Shown: in pieces, positions 10,093-36,599 of the stretch
Layout: each line of letters begins with the position of its first letter
How positions within the stretch are numbered: the first letter of the stretch is position 1
Assembly: GCA_039621445.1 (NCBI GenBank)
Contig: CP154956.1
Coordinates: 3,447,873 to 3,511,872 of the forward strand
Direction: 5' to 3'
Length of the DNA stretch: 64,000 bases
From: Euglena gracilis
Lineage: Eukaryota > Euglenida > Euglenophyceae > Euglenales
Position numbers and translations under genes: made by a program
Notes under the pieces: generated by a model
Database searches by the model: none
The model's input: only the letters and a program-made list of their open reading frames with translations
Told to the model about the DNA's origin: nothing

Positions 10093-13000
10093 CTGGAACA
10101 AGAGCCATTGAATGGGGAGGGAGGGGTCAATGAGAGCAGGGGAACCAGACCACATCAACTGCATCAAATGATTGCAGTTGTGCATTGTGCATCAACTGCA
10201 TCAAATTTAAAAGTCCTCTCCTGCAGAAAATGTACATCCTGGGGTAGCTCCTGAAGAATTTTACATCCAATTTGCATTTTTGCTTTTATGTGTGATTATT
10301 TGCGCTTTTGTTTGCTTTTGTGTCACGCTTTTCGAGTGTCCATTGTTTTGTTCCTCCTCCCTGTTAAGCACTCCCGAAAAAGTGAAGCCCTCAAAACATA
10401 CACTCACCCCAAAATAAGACCCCTGCCAATTTTTAGCAAATAATCCCAAAAAAATGGACCCTCTAAAACCAGACCCCCCCTCAGGACTTATTCAGGAAAA
10501 AATACCGAAATGCGGTCCTCATTAAAAACTGTACAATTGTGCCAAAAAGGATGAACTTTGGGGGGGGGGTTGGATTATAAGCATTTTTCGGTTTTTGAAA
10601 TTGGAAATTTTGAGACAGTTTTTGGCAATGAACCAAAAATATTCCTCATTGCCCAAAATTCTGCTGTTTGGTCCTATTTTGACCCACGGGATTTTTTTTG
10701 CAGCAGATTTGCAGCAGATTGATTATCCAGCAAAATTTAAGCAGTTGTTGACCCCCAAAGAATTAAATCCCCCTTCAGATTTTCAGTGACGGACACAAAA
10801 AGCACACGTGAGGTCATATTTTTGGGAGGAACTTGGTTCCCTTTCTACAGCTTGGGTCGGATTAGATCACTGCATACAATCAACACAAGAATCAGGAACT
10901 TGCCATAGCAGGCCAACCCTTTCCCCAACACAAACTCTGAGATTGTTGACCTCACCTCTGTTGGGGAAAATTCTTCATTTAACATAAAACTCTGCAATTG
11001 GTTGACCGAAAAAAAATAACACAAAATTGGCGAAATTTTGTTCCAAGGGAAAATTGGGGACAAAATGAGGAACTTTTCAAAACCAAAAAGAATACGGCAA
11101 AAATTGGAAAATCGCCAGGAAAAAACAGTGCAAAAACCTGCAACTTTTGCCAAAGTTGGAAAACTCAAAAACTGCAAAGCAAAATTTGCGCCATCCCCTG
11201 GGTTTAATAACAAGTGCACACCCCTCAACGATGGCAAAAAAAAGTTAAAAGACCACCCCTGTATTTCTGAGGTCCCGGAAAGAAAATTGAGTGGTGTGTT
11301 GCCAAAAATGACAATAACAGGTTTGAAGGGGGAGGCATTTCTGGTATGCCCCTGTACACGTCCCTACACATACATGTGTATATGTGTACATGTGTACATA
11401 TGCATATACATGTGCATGTATACATCATATGTATTAATGCACATGATCCAAGGCCATATTTCGAAAATTAGCCATGAAGCTTTGAGGTGGACAGTCATTT
11501 GTCAAAGATGTATCATTAATAATTGCAACTTCATGATTATTTAGGGCACCGTTTTAAATGTGTAGGCGGTAGTAAGTGGATGTCTAGGAGGTAGTTACAG
11601 ATATTTTTTATATAAAAAAACTAGATAAAATCTTGCCTTGTTTCTTTAAAAAGCCAGAAAGATGGGCTGCATCGTGCGAGAGAAACCCCTCCCAACACGG
11701 GTATCGAGGCAGATGGGGGGGGGTGCAACGTGCTCACACCTGCCGGGCGGGGATGCAGCCCCCGAAGGACGCCGCGATGTCGGCCAGCACCCGGCCCTCC
11801 ATGCCCTCGATGTCCAGCTTCAGGATCTCTACCGCCCGCCCTGGGGCAAGGGCGCTGCTGCCAGCTGCACACACTCCTCCCCCCCTCCATTCATTGGGAA
11901 ACCGTCTGGCCGGCCATTGCCGGGGGTCTGATTCGTTGTTATCACAGCATCGGGGCGGACAATTTTGTTGTGTGGGGGGGAGACAGGGGGAATTATGGAA
12001 AATATACAAAAATAGTCTGAAAAATTTAAAAGTCAAAAACACGAAAAATGCGAAAATGCAAAAAAAGGCAAAATGAAAGAAAAATACAAAATACAAAAAC
12101 TGTGAACACCCCAATAATATAACCTGCAAAAAATGCGCAATGAATTGCCCCTTCCTCTGGCCAACACGAGAACCAGGCGCCAATGCCTTGAAACCTTCTG
12201 GGGATGCCCACCCCGCAGTGCCGGCACTGCGTGGCACTGCGGGCAGTTTAACCCTCATGCAAGCACCGTCAATGATGTGTAGCGCCATGCAGGCATTTTT
12301 TGGTCAGTCTTCAAATTGGACCAGAAAGGCAAAGAGTTGCACAAAACGACCAGAATTGCCGTTGATGGCCCGAAAAAGCCAATGTTGCAAAACCAAGTGG
12401 TTTAACGGCCTGCAGTGCCCCACCGTGCCCCGCGGTGCCCCGCCGTGCCCCGCGGTGCCCCGCGGTGCCCCGCGGTGCCCCGCCGTGCCCCGCCGTGCCC
12501 CGCCGTGCCCCGCCGTGCCCCGCAGTGCCCCGCAGTGCCCCGCCGTGCCCCGCCGTGCCCCGCCGTGCCCCGCAGTGCCCCGCGGTGCCCCGCAGTGCCC
12601 CGCAGTGCCCCGCCGTGCCACCCGTGCCCCGCGGTGCTGGCACTGTGGGGTGAGTACCTCTCTGACTGGGCCAGTGGCACTTTGGGGCCGCAGGCGGCAG
12701 CCTCCCCAGGGGTGGCGGCAACGGCCTTGCTGCCTGGCCGACCAGCTTCTGGAGGCTGGCGAACGTCCGCAGCTCGACGTCGATTTGCGCTGGCACAGTG
12801 GCGCCCCCCCCCCCCAAAGCTGCCGCAAGGCAAAAAGCACCTCCCTTCCCAGGGCGACATGGGAAGGCTTGACGGGGTGGGTCGACCAGGTATTAAATGT
12901 GTGGGGAGGGGGGTCTGGATCCCTCGCTCTGTGCAAAATTTGTTGAAGCCTTCAAAAAGACCCCCAAAATCGCGTTCTCACGCACTTTTTGATGAGTCGA

Positions 13001-14102
13001 AAAATTCCAAAAATTTCATCTTCCCCGCACAAATCACGGGAATTTTTTGTTTTTGATTCCTCGGGGTCCCGGACCCACCTCCTCGGTCTGAAGGGGCGAG
13101 GAGGGGGGGGGTCCCCCCTGGGGAGGGGAGGTGGTCTTACCCCCATCCCCCCTGCAAAGCCACCGCTCGCTTGATACTCTGGGCTTGACCTGCCCCTCAC
13201 CCAACTCCCATACGGCAGTGAGAGAAAAATTTGATCTGAAAATCGGCGCACCCAAAAAAGGAGAGAGAGCAACAGTCACCGACATGGGGGGTGCAGCAAG
13301 AAATGGAACACTGATCATATACAATACAGTGGGGAAGGAGAGCCAGTGTGGGCTGGTTGCCGGTCATCGACCCCTTAATCACGGAGCCGGAGACGTGCTT
13401 GGGGTTCTTCGGGAGGTGCCCCCGGGGGGTGGACGGGGGGGGGGGCAGATCGAAACCACTGCTTCAAAAACAACACTCCCGATTCCGCCACCCTTGTCCA
13501 AGCCGCAGCTCCGCTCCAGGGGGGGGGGTGACAAAGAGACAGTGTGCCAATGAAACTGCAGTTGACTCCAGGTGGTGTCCCAGAAAAATGCCAATGACAT
13601 GGTGTGTGTTCAAACGACACACTGTATCTTGGACAAGGGGGGGTACCGCAATTAGATGAGTACACATGTTTGTACATATTTCCCCTATGCCGTAAAAAAG
13701 ACAGATAAAAAATGAAAATCACAGAAAAAAGGGGACAAAATAATGATAATATTTATCGCACAAACCGACGAAACAGAATTGACAATTTTACAATACTCCT
13801 CTACACACACACAAATTTGTCAGATGTTTGCAGAAAGAGCGTGGCCGCGCTGCCTTTGCCATCGACATGTAAGCCGGACCGCGAAAGCGGCAGCAAAGGC
13901 TTACCAGCTCCACCACCCGATCAGAAGGCAGTTGTCCCATCCCGGTCGCCGATGCCGTACGGGTGGAAGTGGAACTGCGGGGGCGGCCGCTGGGCCTTGA
14001 CGTACTGGATGGCCTTTGGGGTCGGGTCGAAGCCATACACGTGCAGCTGGTACTCTGGGGCACCGCGCTCCATTGAGGCAGTTGGGCGATCATTGCCTCT
14101 GT
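9942..14102 (-). CDS. FkbM-type methyltransferase gene (split, four recognised exons)
   Basis: Minus-strand exons at about 13905-14102, 12734-12789, 11740-11840 and 9942-10092 encode, in the correct order, the successive motifs of the FkbM methyltransferase domain. These are the VYGFDPTP strand with the later GIGDRDG turn, the DVELRTFASL segment, the diagnostic ILKLDIEGME motif, and the VLVEVHS strand with the C-terminal helix. Proteins with this domain are SAM-dependent O-methyltransferases, often acting on sugars or small molecules; the substrate cannot be told from sequence. The N-terminal part with the first SAM-binding glycines is not found and should lie upstream of 14102, beyond the huge microsatellite. 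One junction (11740 to 10092) is clean, phase 0 with GT/AG borders. The other two are not resolved, and an in-frame TGA occurs near the end of the first exon, so a broken gene is possible. Confidence 0.78.
11740..11840 (-). CDS. FkbM methyltransferase, exon C (LKLDIEGME motif)
   Basis: The acceptor is cttgccccag/GG and the donor CAG/GTGTGAG, both textbook. It encodes RAVEILKLDIEGMEGRVL followed by ADIAASFGGCIPARQ. The LKLDIEG acidic motif is the hallmark of FkbM methyltransferases. The reading phase at its start (one base owed by the previous exon) is not satisfied by the obvious end of exon B, so a small exon or an alternative border may be missing. Confidence 0.85.
12418..12640. repeat. 10-bp minisatellite GTGCCCCGCN inside the methyltransferase gene
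   Basis: About 22 tandem copies of gtgccccgc plus one variable base, which is C, G or A but not T. It lies in the intron between exons B and C. Because the unit is 10 bp, all three frames open into repeated APPCPAVPR-like strings, which is a composition artefact. Confidence 0.95.
12734..12789 (-). CDS. FkbM methyltransferase, exon B
   Basis: After the acceptor ctgtgccag the minus strand reads QIDVELRTFASLQKLVGQ. This fits the segment that precedes LKLDIEG in FkbM proteins (family pattern: ipV.v.tL..l). No GT donor is in place; CAG/GCAGCA would be a GC donor. Borders are approximate. Confidence 0.65.
13905..14102 (-). CDS. FkbM methyltransferase, exon A (VYGFDP strand)
   Basis: The acceptor is ccatcttgcag/ACAG and a strong donor GTAAGC follows at the low end. 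The exon encodes EYQLHVYGFDPTPKAIQYV, then QRPPPQFHFHPYGIGDRDGT. This matches the strand with the acidic SAM ribose contact and the GD.dG turn of FkbM enzymes. The frame reaches a TGA at 13921-13923, 16 bases before the GTAAGC donor. Either the exon ends earlier at a non-GT donor, or there is a frameshift or assembly error, or the gene is broken. Confidence 0.72.
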
Positions 14103-14135
14103 CTGCAAGATGGGGGGTCTGAAACTATGAAAACT

Positions 14136-14986
<851 letters not shown>

Positions 14987-15199
14987 GCCACAACACCCCA
15001 AAGATCCAAAAAAAAAAACACACACACAAACCCAACCCAGACTTCCGTCGGAAATTTGGTTGGGTGCAAGCGCCTCCAAAAACTTGGTACTTTGGTGTTG
15101 ATGTCGGGGTTTGGAAGCATCTGTCGGGATTTGAGGGGATTTTTTGGGGTTTGAACACTGGAGGTGGGGTCCCAGCCACTCCATTCAGAAAGTCTTTGA

Positions 15200-16660
15200 T
15201 TCGACCCAAATGATATGTTGCACACAATGTCGTTGATTTTTGAAATCAGGATCCTGTCATAACTTCTTCGTCTGGAGAGTTTGGAGTGACTGATTAATTA
15301 TCTGTCACATCTTATCACAATTATCTTCAACGAAAATCAGGTTTTGGAGGTAAATTTCCCTACGTGTGACAACGTGTGCAAACTTTTTCCACTCACTATT
15401 TGTTTAGATTTCTGCCCTTCCAAAAAATGAAGATCACCTGAAGGAATAATGTTCAAAAACTGGTTGAATGGTGTCATTGGACTGGAGAAAATTGAGTTAA
15501 GGAGAGCGCTGACTGGCAATAAGGGCAAGGTCGAAGGAGATATCACAGTTGGAGAGGGAGGCTGTCAAACTATTCAGAATCATGTCCTCCTTGTCCCTTC
15601 ACCACACAATACTTTGTTTTCAGAAACAGAAAGCAGATCTAAAGCATGCACCTTCTTTTAATTCAATGCAATTCACACCACATATGAGGTTATAATTCGA
15701 ACTGGTTTCAAAATTGGTTCAGGGCAAAGGGTACATGGTGGCTCATCAAGCCATGTAGATAAAATGATGCTATTGAAATGGGTTTTGTTGGTGGCGACGA
15801 AATGATTATGACACGACATATGAAGACACTTAAACAAACAGCAGTCCATCAGAAAACAATTTTTGGAAGAAAGAATGAAATGTGCTGTGTGAATTTTTTT
15901 TCTACAGGCAGGCCAAATTACCCAAGTTGTGCAGAAAGTGTCTTTCCAAGGTGCATCGCCATAGTGGTATTTTTTCGCTCGTGGGCCAATGTTTTTGGCA
16001 GTTTTTGCGTGCTTGCTGGAATATTTAAGAACAAGGGTCGTGCCAAAAACTACATATTATTACATTCTACAACATACAAACAACATGCTACTGTATCCTC
16101 ACGAACAGGAGAAACGTTTTAATGGGTTAACTGTTTGAAGATTCATATGTCCCCCCAACTGCCTCGACACAGAAGAGGGAGTGAAGGGGGAGGAAATTAG
16201 CCGCTCTCAGGACCGATCGATGAGCCCAGAACCGGAAAAAAAAAGTGCTGAAAGGCCAGGGTCCAAGGGAAAAAGCGAAAATTCAACCCCTACCTCCCCT
16301 TCCCCCCCCCTCCTCACATGCAAACTTGACCCCTGACGTTGGCCTTCGGCCGTTTGCACATGGCCGCAAAAATTCTTAATGCAAACTTGCCCCCATACGG
16401 TTGGCCCCCTGGACTGACCTTCAATCATGGCCTGGGCCAAGCACCCGGGGGGAGGTACGACCCAATAAAAAACCTGGGGGGTCGGTTATCCGGGAATTTG
16501 TTATCAAAAAATATGGAAAGACTTTTCGAAAGTTTTTCACCTTTTAAGCGGCCCTTTTCAGGGTAAACCTCTGAAAAACAACACATGCAGATGGGTCAGC
16601 CAGTACTGGGGTAGGAAACAGGTGGCAGGAGGACAGATCGGCACACATTCAGTTTCTGCA
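15200..16660. other. AT-leaning stretch without a recognised gene
   Basis: I see no bounded repeat and no convincing exon. A 114-codon frame on the plus strand (15778-16122) has no family resemblance, runs against the direction of all other exons and lacks codon bias like the real exons. It is probably chance. Confidence 0.4.
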
Positions 16661-16671
16661 GTGGGGTACCG

Positions 16672-16952
16672 ACCCCCCCCCCCCCGGGAAACTGTCCCCT
16701 GACAGGTTGGCCAGTGCAGGGGACCCTGACAACTTCCTATCATGACCAGTTGGCCGATACCAGGGACCCTGACAGTTTCCCGGGTAGGGCATTTCAAGGG
16801 AAAATCAATGAAAAATGACCCTGATAGGTTGGCCGGCACCGGGGACCCTGACAACTTCCTAAACTGACAGGTTGGCCAGTACTGGGGACCCTGACAGTTT
16901 CCCGGGCAGGAACCTGACAGGTTCTCGGGCATGACAGTTTCCTGGGGGGGGT
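16672..16952. repeat. GGGAAACTGTC inverted-repeat element, long copy
   Basis: It opens CCCCCCCC-GGGAAACTGTCCCC and closes CATGACAGTTTCCTGGGGGGG, followed by TAGGTA. The inside is a series of tgacaggttggccagtnc and ggggaccctgacan units and a central gggcatttcaagggaaaatc block, which recurs in the 32868-33142 copy. Confidence 0.8.
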
Positions 16953-17309
16953 AGGTAAGGCATCAGCCAGGAGTTGAACTACCTTCCCCCCCTTTTCCAA
17001 AACATAGAAACATAGGAATGTGCGTTACCACAGGGTGCCAACGACACGGTGCGACTTGGACAAAAAGGGAGGAAGGTGGAACTGGGACTTAACACTGACG
17101 GCAGAAAGCAAAGCCGGGGCCGCGCGGCCGCCCGACCCGGCGACCCCGCCCCTCCTCCCCAGCCCTCCCCAATGCCGATGCTCCACACCACCGCCTCCGG
17201 CCCGAGGTGGCGCGTCATCGCCGTCCGGCCCAGGTGGCCCTCTCCCATCCTTTCAACCCCAAGTGATTCATCCCCGCAGCAGGCAATTGTTGAAGGGATT
17301 TGCTCGGCC

Positions 17310-17785
17310 ACGAGCTAAGCCCCCCCCCCCCCCCCCCGGCTCCCCACAAACTGCTCCGACGGTGAGCCTGCGGTTCAGTGTTGGGGCCACAAGGAGGGCC
17401 AAAGAATGACAACACATTTTCACCTCCCAGCTGGCGTTTTTGGGGGGTAACCGCTGGTCCAGCTGCCACGGAGAAAGCTCAAAATGGACCCTGGACTCCC
17501 ACCCCCTCGGGGGGGGGGGGGGATCCAGCCAGTACCTTTTTTTCAGCCAGCACCCCCGAAGGGGTCTTAAAGAAAACTCCTGAATTGGCAGCGAACCGGG
17601 AGAAATGTGGTGTCATCCTTTGGACCTCCTTGTGGCCCCAACGCTGAAGCGCAGGCTCACCGTCGGAGCAGCTCGTGGGGAGGTGGGGGGGGCTTAGCTC
17701 ATGAATCGCCGGGGGTCCAGCCAGTTGGCAGCTGGACCAGCGGTTACCCCCCAAAAAAACCGGCTGGGAGGTGCTGGCTGACTGG
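17310..17785. repeat. Two pairs of inverted duplicated blocks
   Basis: Block A (17333-17405, ccgacggtgagcctgcg onward) reappears inverted at 17605-17680. Block B (17418-17466, ending in ggtaaccgctggtccagctg) reappears inverted at 17722-17772. The order is A-B then A'-B' with each block turned over, so it is not one simple palindrome. Both A copies keep a matching open frame with FGPPCGPN and QAHRRSS, on opposite strands. Confidence 0.7.
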
Positions 17786-17904
17786 ACCCCCCCCCCCGGT
17801 GTCCCTCTGGCTTAAGGCAAGAAAGAGGGAGGGCTTAAGGCAACCCCTGCTACCATTACCACACGGGCAACTTGCGCCTGCCAGGCCAGCCGACACCGGG
17901 GACC

Positions 17905-18246
17905 CCGCCAAAACTTCGACCTGGGGCCGGGAGGTCCCTCCAGCGTTGGAGTCCAAGGAGAGGTGTCCCCACGGCCCATATCGGCTGAATTGCCACCTTT
18001 GAACGTGCGGTCGAAACCTTCGTCAAAAAACTCGTTTGGATGCGGAGCCTGGGTGTCCTTCATGGCCTTCGTTGCCCAGTCAAGCCCCCCCCACCCCCCC
18101 CCCCCCACGTGGCGGAGCTCGTAAAAAAATGACGACGGCCTGGCCCAGCCCCCGTAGCTCTTTCCGCCGAAGTGGCGGTGCGGCAGCGTGTGGTGGACCA
18201 GCGCTGCCACGTGCATCGGGAGTAGCCCCGCTGGCCGGCCCTCCAC
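17905..18246 (-). CDS. Exon candidate(s), unrecognised
   Basis: The minus strand is open for over 110 residues of non-repetitive composition, including HVAALVHHTLPHRHFGGKSY, then ARPSSFFYELRHVG, then PHPNEFFDEGFDRTFKGG. A glycine run from a C/G homopolymer in the middle (near 18100) may mark an intron between two exons. I cannot name a family. It lies 3.8 kb upstream of methyltransferase exon A and could belong to that gene's 5' part or to a separate one. Confidence 0.4.
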
Positions 18247-18397
18247 CGCCTTGGTCGCAGGGGCCCTGACAGCCGGTCAGCTCCCCCCCACCCCCTGGTC
18301 CAGACTGTCTCTGGATCACCAACTCCTGAATGATGTCGCGCGCGCGTGTGCTTAAACGCACGTGCTCGTGTGCACGCGTGCGTTTGCGCGCGCGCAT

Positions 18398-18428
<31 letters not shown>

Positions 18429-18700
18429 CACGTGCGTGCGCGTGAGTTTGCAAACAAAAACCACAGCTGCATGCCAATCCCTCCCCACAGAAAATGTCTA
18501 CGGGCAAATCAGCGGGTCCAGAGGAAGGAAGGAGACCATTTGCCGGTGGGGTCTGGGCCAGAGGGAAAAAAAGTTGACACTTTTCCGCCCACAGAACTGC
18601 AAAAAAGCGATATACTCAAGTAGGGCACAGGTCTGAGAGGATAAGTTGGAGCGTGCAGAGGACAGTACACAGCTTCCCGGGAGACCAATTTTCCGTGGCA

Positions 18701-19110
18701 CCCCCCCCCCCCCAATTTAAGCAACCCGTTGCTTAAACTCGGGTTTCAGCCGATGCACCCAAGGGGTTGCTTAAATTTTGGGGTTGTTTCAATTTAGGTT
18801 TCACCGTACACACCGAGGGGTTGCTTAAATTCGGACTAAACAGTCAACAGAAAAAATGTCTCTTCTTGCTCAAATAAGGATGAGGTTTTCAGAGCAAAAA
18901 TGCATGCAACAACACAATAATGTACCCAAAAAAAAAACGGCACACGCGACATTTGACTATTTTCCCAAAAAATTGTGCCCTTTGTTTAAGCTTGCTTCGC
19001 TTTCATATTCTTTTTACTGCATTTCCCCTTCTTTTCACCTCCATTTCAGGGGTTGCTTAATTTCGGCATTTTTATTGGTCCCCAGGGGGTTGCTTAAATT
19101 GGGGGGGGTT
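18701..19110. mobile_element. Poly-C/poly-G element with AATTTAAGCAACCC ends
   Basis: It starts CCCCCCCC-AATTTAAGCAACCC and ends GGGGTTGCTTAAATT-GGGGGGGG-TTTA. Internal copies of ggggttgcttaaat lie at about 18765, 18819 and 19050. It has the same architecture as the TA-flanked families. A TA is seen on the right but not clearly on the left. Confidence 0.7.
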
Positions 19111-19637
19111 TACCCCCCACAAAACTTCCAAACTCTCATCGGCCCCCCAAAAGGCCGGAACCCCTGGATGGGTCTTCGCCGGTGGGGGCTGCCCTCCCCC
19201 GCAGTGGGGGAGGTGGTGGCAGGCTACTGGCATCGAGGCGCCGGGTCTGGGTCTGCTCCAGGAGGGGGGGGGGCAATCGCAAAAAAGCGCGACAAAAAAT
19301 AGGGGGAAAACACAACACAAAAAATGGGCGATGCAAAAAAAAAAACAACAAACAAAAAAACAATTAATAAATAACTTAAATAATAAAAATAATAAAATAA
19401 TAAAAAATGAAACATCACACTAGAAAAAAAATAAATAAAAAGAGAAATTGAATAAACTGAGATAAAATTGAGAGAAATTGAAAGAGAAAATTGAATAAAT
19501 AAACTGAGAAATTTTCAGCTTCTTGGTGAGTGAAACACGCTCCCCCAAAAAGACCTGCAGGCCTGCATTCTTCAGGTCCTAATGCAATCAAATATCACAC
19601 ATATGCCAATTTCATTTTTTTGCATTTTTTTGTATTT

Positions 19638-19998
19638 ACGACCGGTAACCTTTGTCCTCCGAGTGGGGTGGTTGTTGGACATTTAGGGTTCTTGGGTTCT
19701 GACCAAAAATTCGCGACCAAGGGGTCGGTCGTTGGACAAAGGCTCTAAAAAAACTTGGCCCAAAAAGACAAAATTCTCCTTCCGGTGCTTCTTGCCGAAA
19801 ATTTTTTGCCACTTCTGACAAAAAAATTATTTTTTTTCGCCTCAAAAATGCCACACTTTGGCTGAATTTTGGCCTATTTTCGGCAAATTCTTCCGCCCGG
19901 CACTTTGCAACGGGCCACAAATCAGGCCAAACGTGCAAAAAGGTGTCCTCCGACCAGGGGGGGGGGGAAGTGGTCGTTGGGCATGTGGGGATGGGGGG
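19638..19998. mobile_element. TATGTCCAATGACC family element, diverged copy
   Basis: gaccggtaacctttgtcctcc and ggttgttggacat open it, and gtgtcctccgacc, ggtggtcgttgggcat close it. The middle has the family's paired cttgccgaaaatttt hairpin and fttcggcaaattctt-like A/T blocks. Its C and G caps are largely lost, so it looks like the oldest copy in the window. Confidence 0.65.
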
Positions 19999-20176
19999 AT
20001 TACAACTCAATGCTTGGCTGGAAAAAGTAAGAACATTCCTGACCATCACCTTCGGCGGGCTCAAACCTCAGCGGCAAATCAACCCCGCCGAGACCCGCAG
20101 CCGGAAACCCAACCCCCCTCCCCCCAACCTTTTGAGGGGTGGGCCCCCGCCGACCGGCGGCGCCGCGACGGGCCAC

Positions 20177-20316
20177 CCCCGGCCGCCGCGGCGCGCGCCG
20201 CGGCCGCCGCCAGCGCCTCCCGCGCCTCCCGCGCCGCGCCCCGCACCGCCGCCAGCTCCGCGCGCACGTCCACCAGGGCCCCCCGGGCGGAGTGGCCCCA
20301 GGCGGCCGGCGTGGCC
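20177..20316 (-). CDS. Exon encoding an alanine/arginine-rich coiled-coil-like helix
   Basis: Between the possible acceptor cgggag/G and the donor GGG/GTGGC the minus strand reads ATPAAWGHSARGALVDVR, ELAAVRGAAREAREAL and AAAAARAAAAGG. The regular A/E/R spacing suggests a charged single helix or coiled coil. It lies 1.2 kb downstream of the last CorA-like exon and may be part of that gene or the first exon seen of another. GC content is very high. Confidence 0.5.
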
Positions 20317-20429
20317 CTCCCGCGGACCGGGGGGGGGGGGAGGGGGCGCAGCGTTGGACCGTCAAAAACGCGACACCGCCCCCTGTGAGGTCAGCTTCAT
20401 CGGGAAAACTCACCCCACATAATCTTCTC

Positions 20430-20600
20430 CTATATATTATATAATATATTATATTATCCATCATAATATGATGATAATAAAATATATAAATGTATAAATA
20501 TAAAATAAATATAATATAACATAATATAATATGATGCACAATATTTACTATAATATTATATAGTACAATACATATAATATGATATACTATAATAATATGT
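20430..20600. repeat. AT-rich low-complexity tract
   Basis: Mixed ata, taata and tataat words; no coding signal. Confidence 0.85.
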
Positions 20601-20603
20601 ATA

Positions 20604-20833
20604 ACCCCCCCCCCCCAAATAACCTGGCGGGGTCCTTGCTCCTGGCGGGGGCCGAATAACCTGGCGGGGGGAGGGGCAAAAAAGATGGTTGCAGTAACCT
20701 GGCACCCCCATTTTGAGGCAAAATTCCTTTACGGCACTGAAAAAAGGGCCCAAATAACCTGGCGGGGGGGGGGGGGCGGGGACAAAAGTTGTCTCCAAAA
20801 ACATGGCACCCCGACAGGCTACTTGGGGGGTTT
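20604..20833. mobile_element. TA-flanked element with AAATAACCTGGC ends
   Basis: It opens TA-ACCCCCCCC-AAATAACCTGGCGGGG and closes CCCCGaCAGGcTAcTTGGGGGG-TTT-TA. Aaataacctggcgggg recurs internally. A partial relative lies at 46095-46227, ending GCCAGGTTGTTTGGGGagGGGGGT-TAA. Confidence 0.75.
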
Positions 20834-20885
20834 TAATATATGTTATGTATATTATATTAAATATAATATTATAATATTTTAAATA

Positions 20886-21293
20886 CCCCGCCCCCCCTAT
20901 GTCCAATGACCGGTAACCTCTGTCCTCTGACCGGGGGGGTGGTCGTTGGACATAGGGTAGTGACCAAAAAGGTGTCCTCTGACCGGGGGGGTGGTCGTTG
21001 GACATGGGGTCAAAAGAAAGTTGGTGGGTACCCAGGTCCCTACCCACCCAAAAATGCCCAAATTTTCCCTTCCGGCGCTTCGCGCCAAAAAATTTGGGCA
21101 ATCTTGACAAATTTTTGTCCAAAAAGTGTCAAAAATGGCATTTTGGCCAGATTTTTGGCCAATTTTTGGGCAAAATTTTTCTTCCGGGCGCTTCACCCCG
21201 GGACCAAGAATGTGGCCAAACCTCCGAAAAGGTGTCCTCTTACCGGGGGGGTGGTCATTGGACATAGGGGGGTCGTTGGACATAGGGGGGGGG
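20886..21293. mobile_element. TATGTCCAATGACC family element, complete copy
   Basis: TA at 20884-20885 and at 21294-21295; the ends are CCCCgCCCCCCC-TATGTCCAATGACC and GGTCGTTGGACATA-GGGGGGGGG. The interior is nearly collinear with the 9161-9631 copy, including the tccggcgcttcgcgcc hairpin near 21071-21086. Confidence 0.88.
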
Positions 21294-21555
21294 TAATATA
21301 AGAATTAAATATATTTATATATTAAATAGAATAGAATAGAAATATTATATTTAACATCGCACCATTTGGTTGGAAAAAATGCACCCCCAAGGGAGTAATG
21401 TGCATACATAATGGTAATATTTTTTGGGTTGTTGGTATTTGAAAATATACATTTTTTAAAAAAAATAAATCATGTGAGGTTAGCGGCTGGCATGACCAGG
21501 TGGGCAACCAAATCTTCCAGCGCTGTGCGCCAGGAAGTTGCCTTTTCCCCACACT

Positions 21556-36475
<14,920 letters not shown>

Positions 36476-36599
36476 CTTTGGGGCCAGGCTGGCGGGTGGA
36501 CCGCTGGGGGTTGCCTTACAGGTGGGGAAGCGGCAGCCGAATAAGGAACCCGCCAACAGCCAAATTAGGAATTGGCCAGTTAGGAATTTAGCTAATTAG

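Noticed and set aside
12304-12946. Frames of over 200 codons on both strands with APPCPAVPR-type or RGTAGHGGA-type repeats
   Set aside because: The 10-bp minisatellite lacks stops in all frames. Only the short DVELRTFASL segment at one edge is supported as an exon.
15778-16122. 114-codon plus-strand frame
   Set aside because: No domain, no codon bias like the exons, opposite direction to every supported exon, and in AT-rich DNA where frames of this length can occur by chance.
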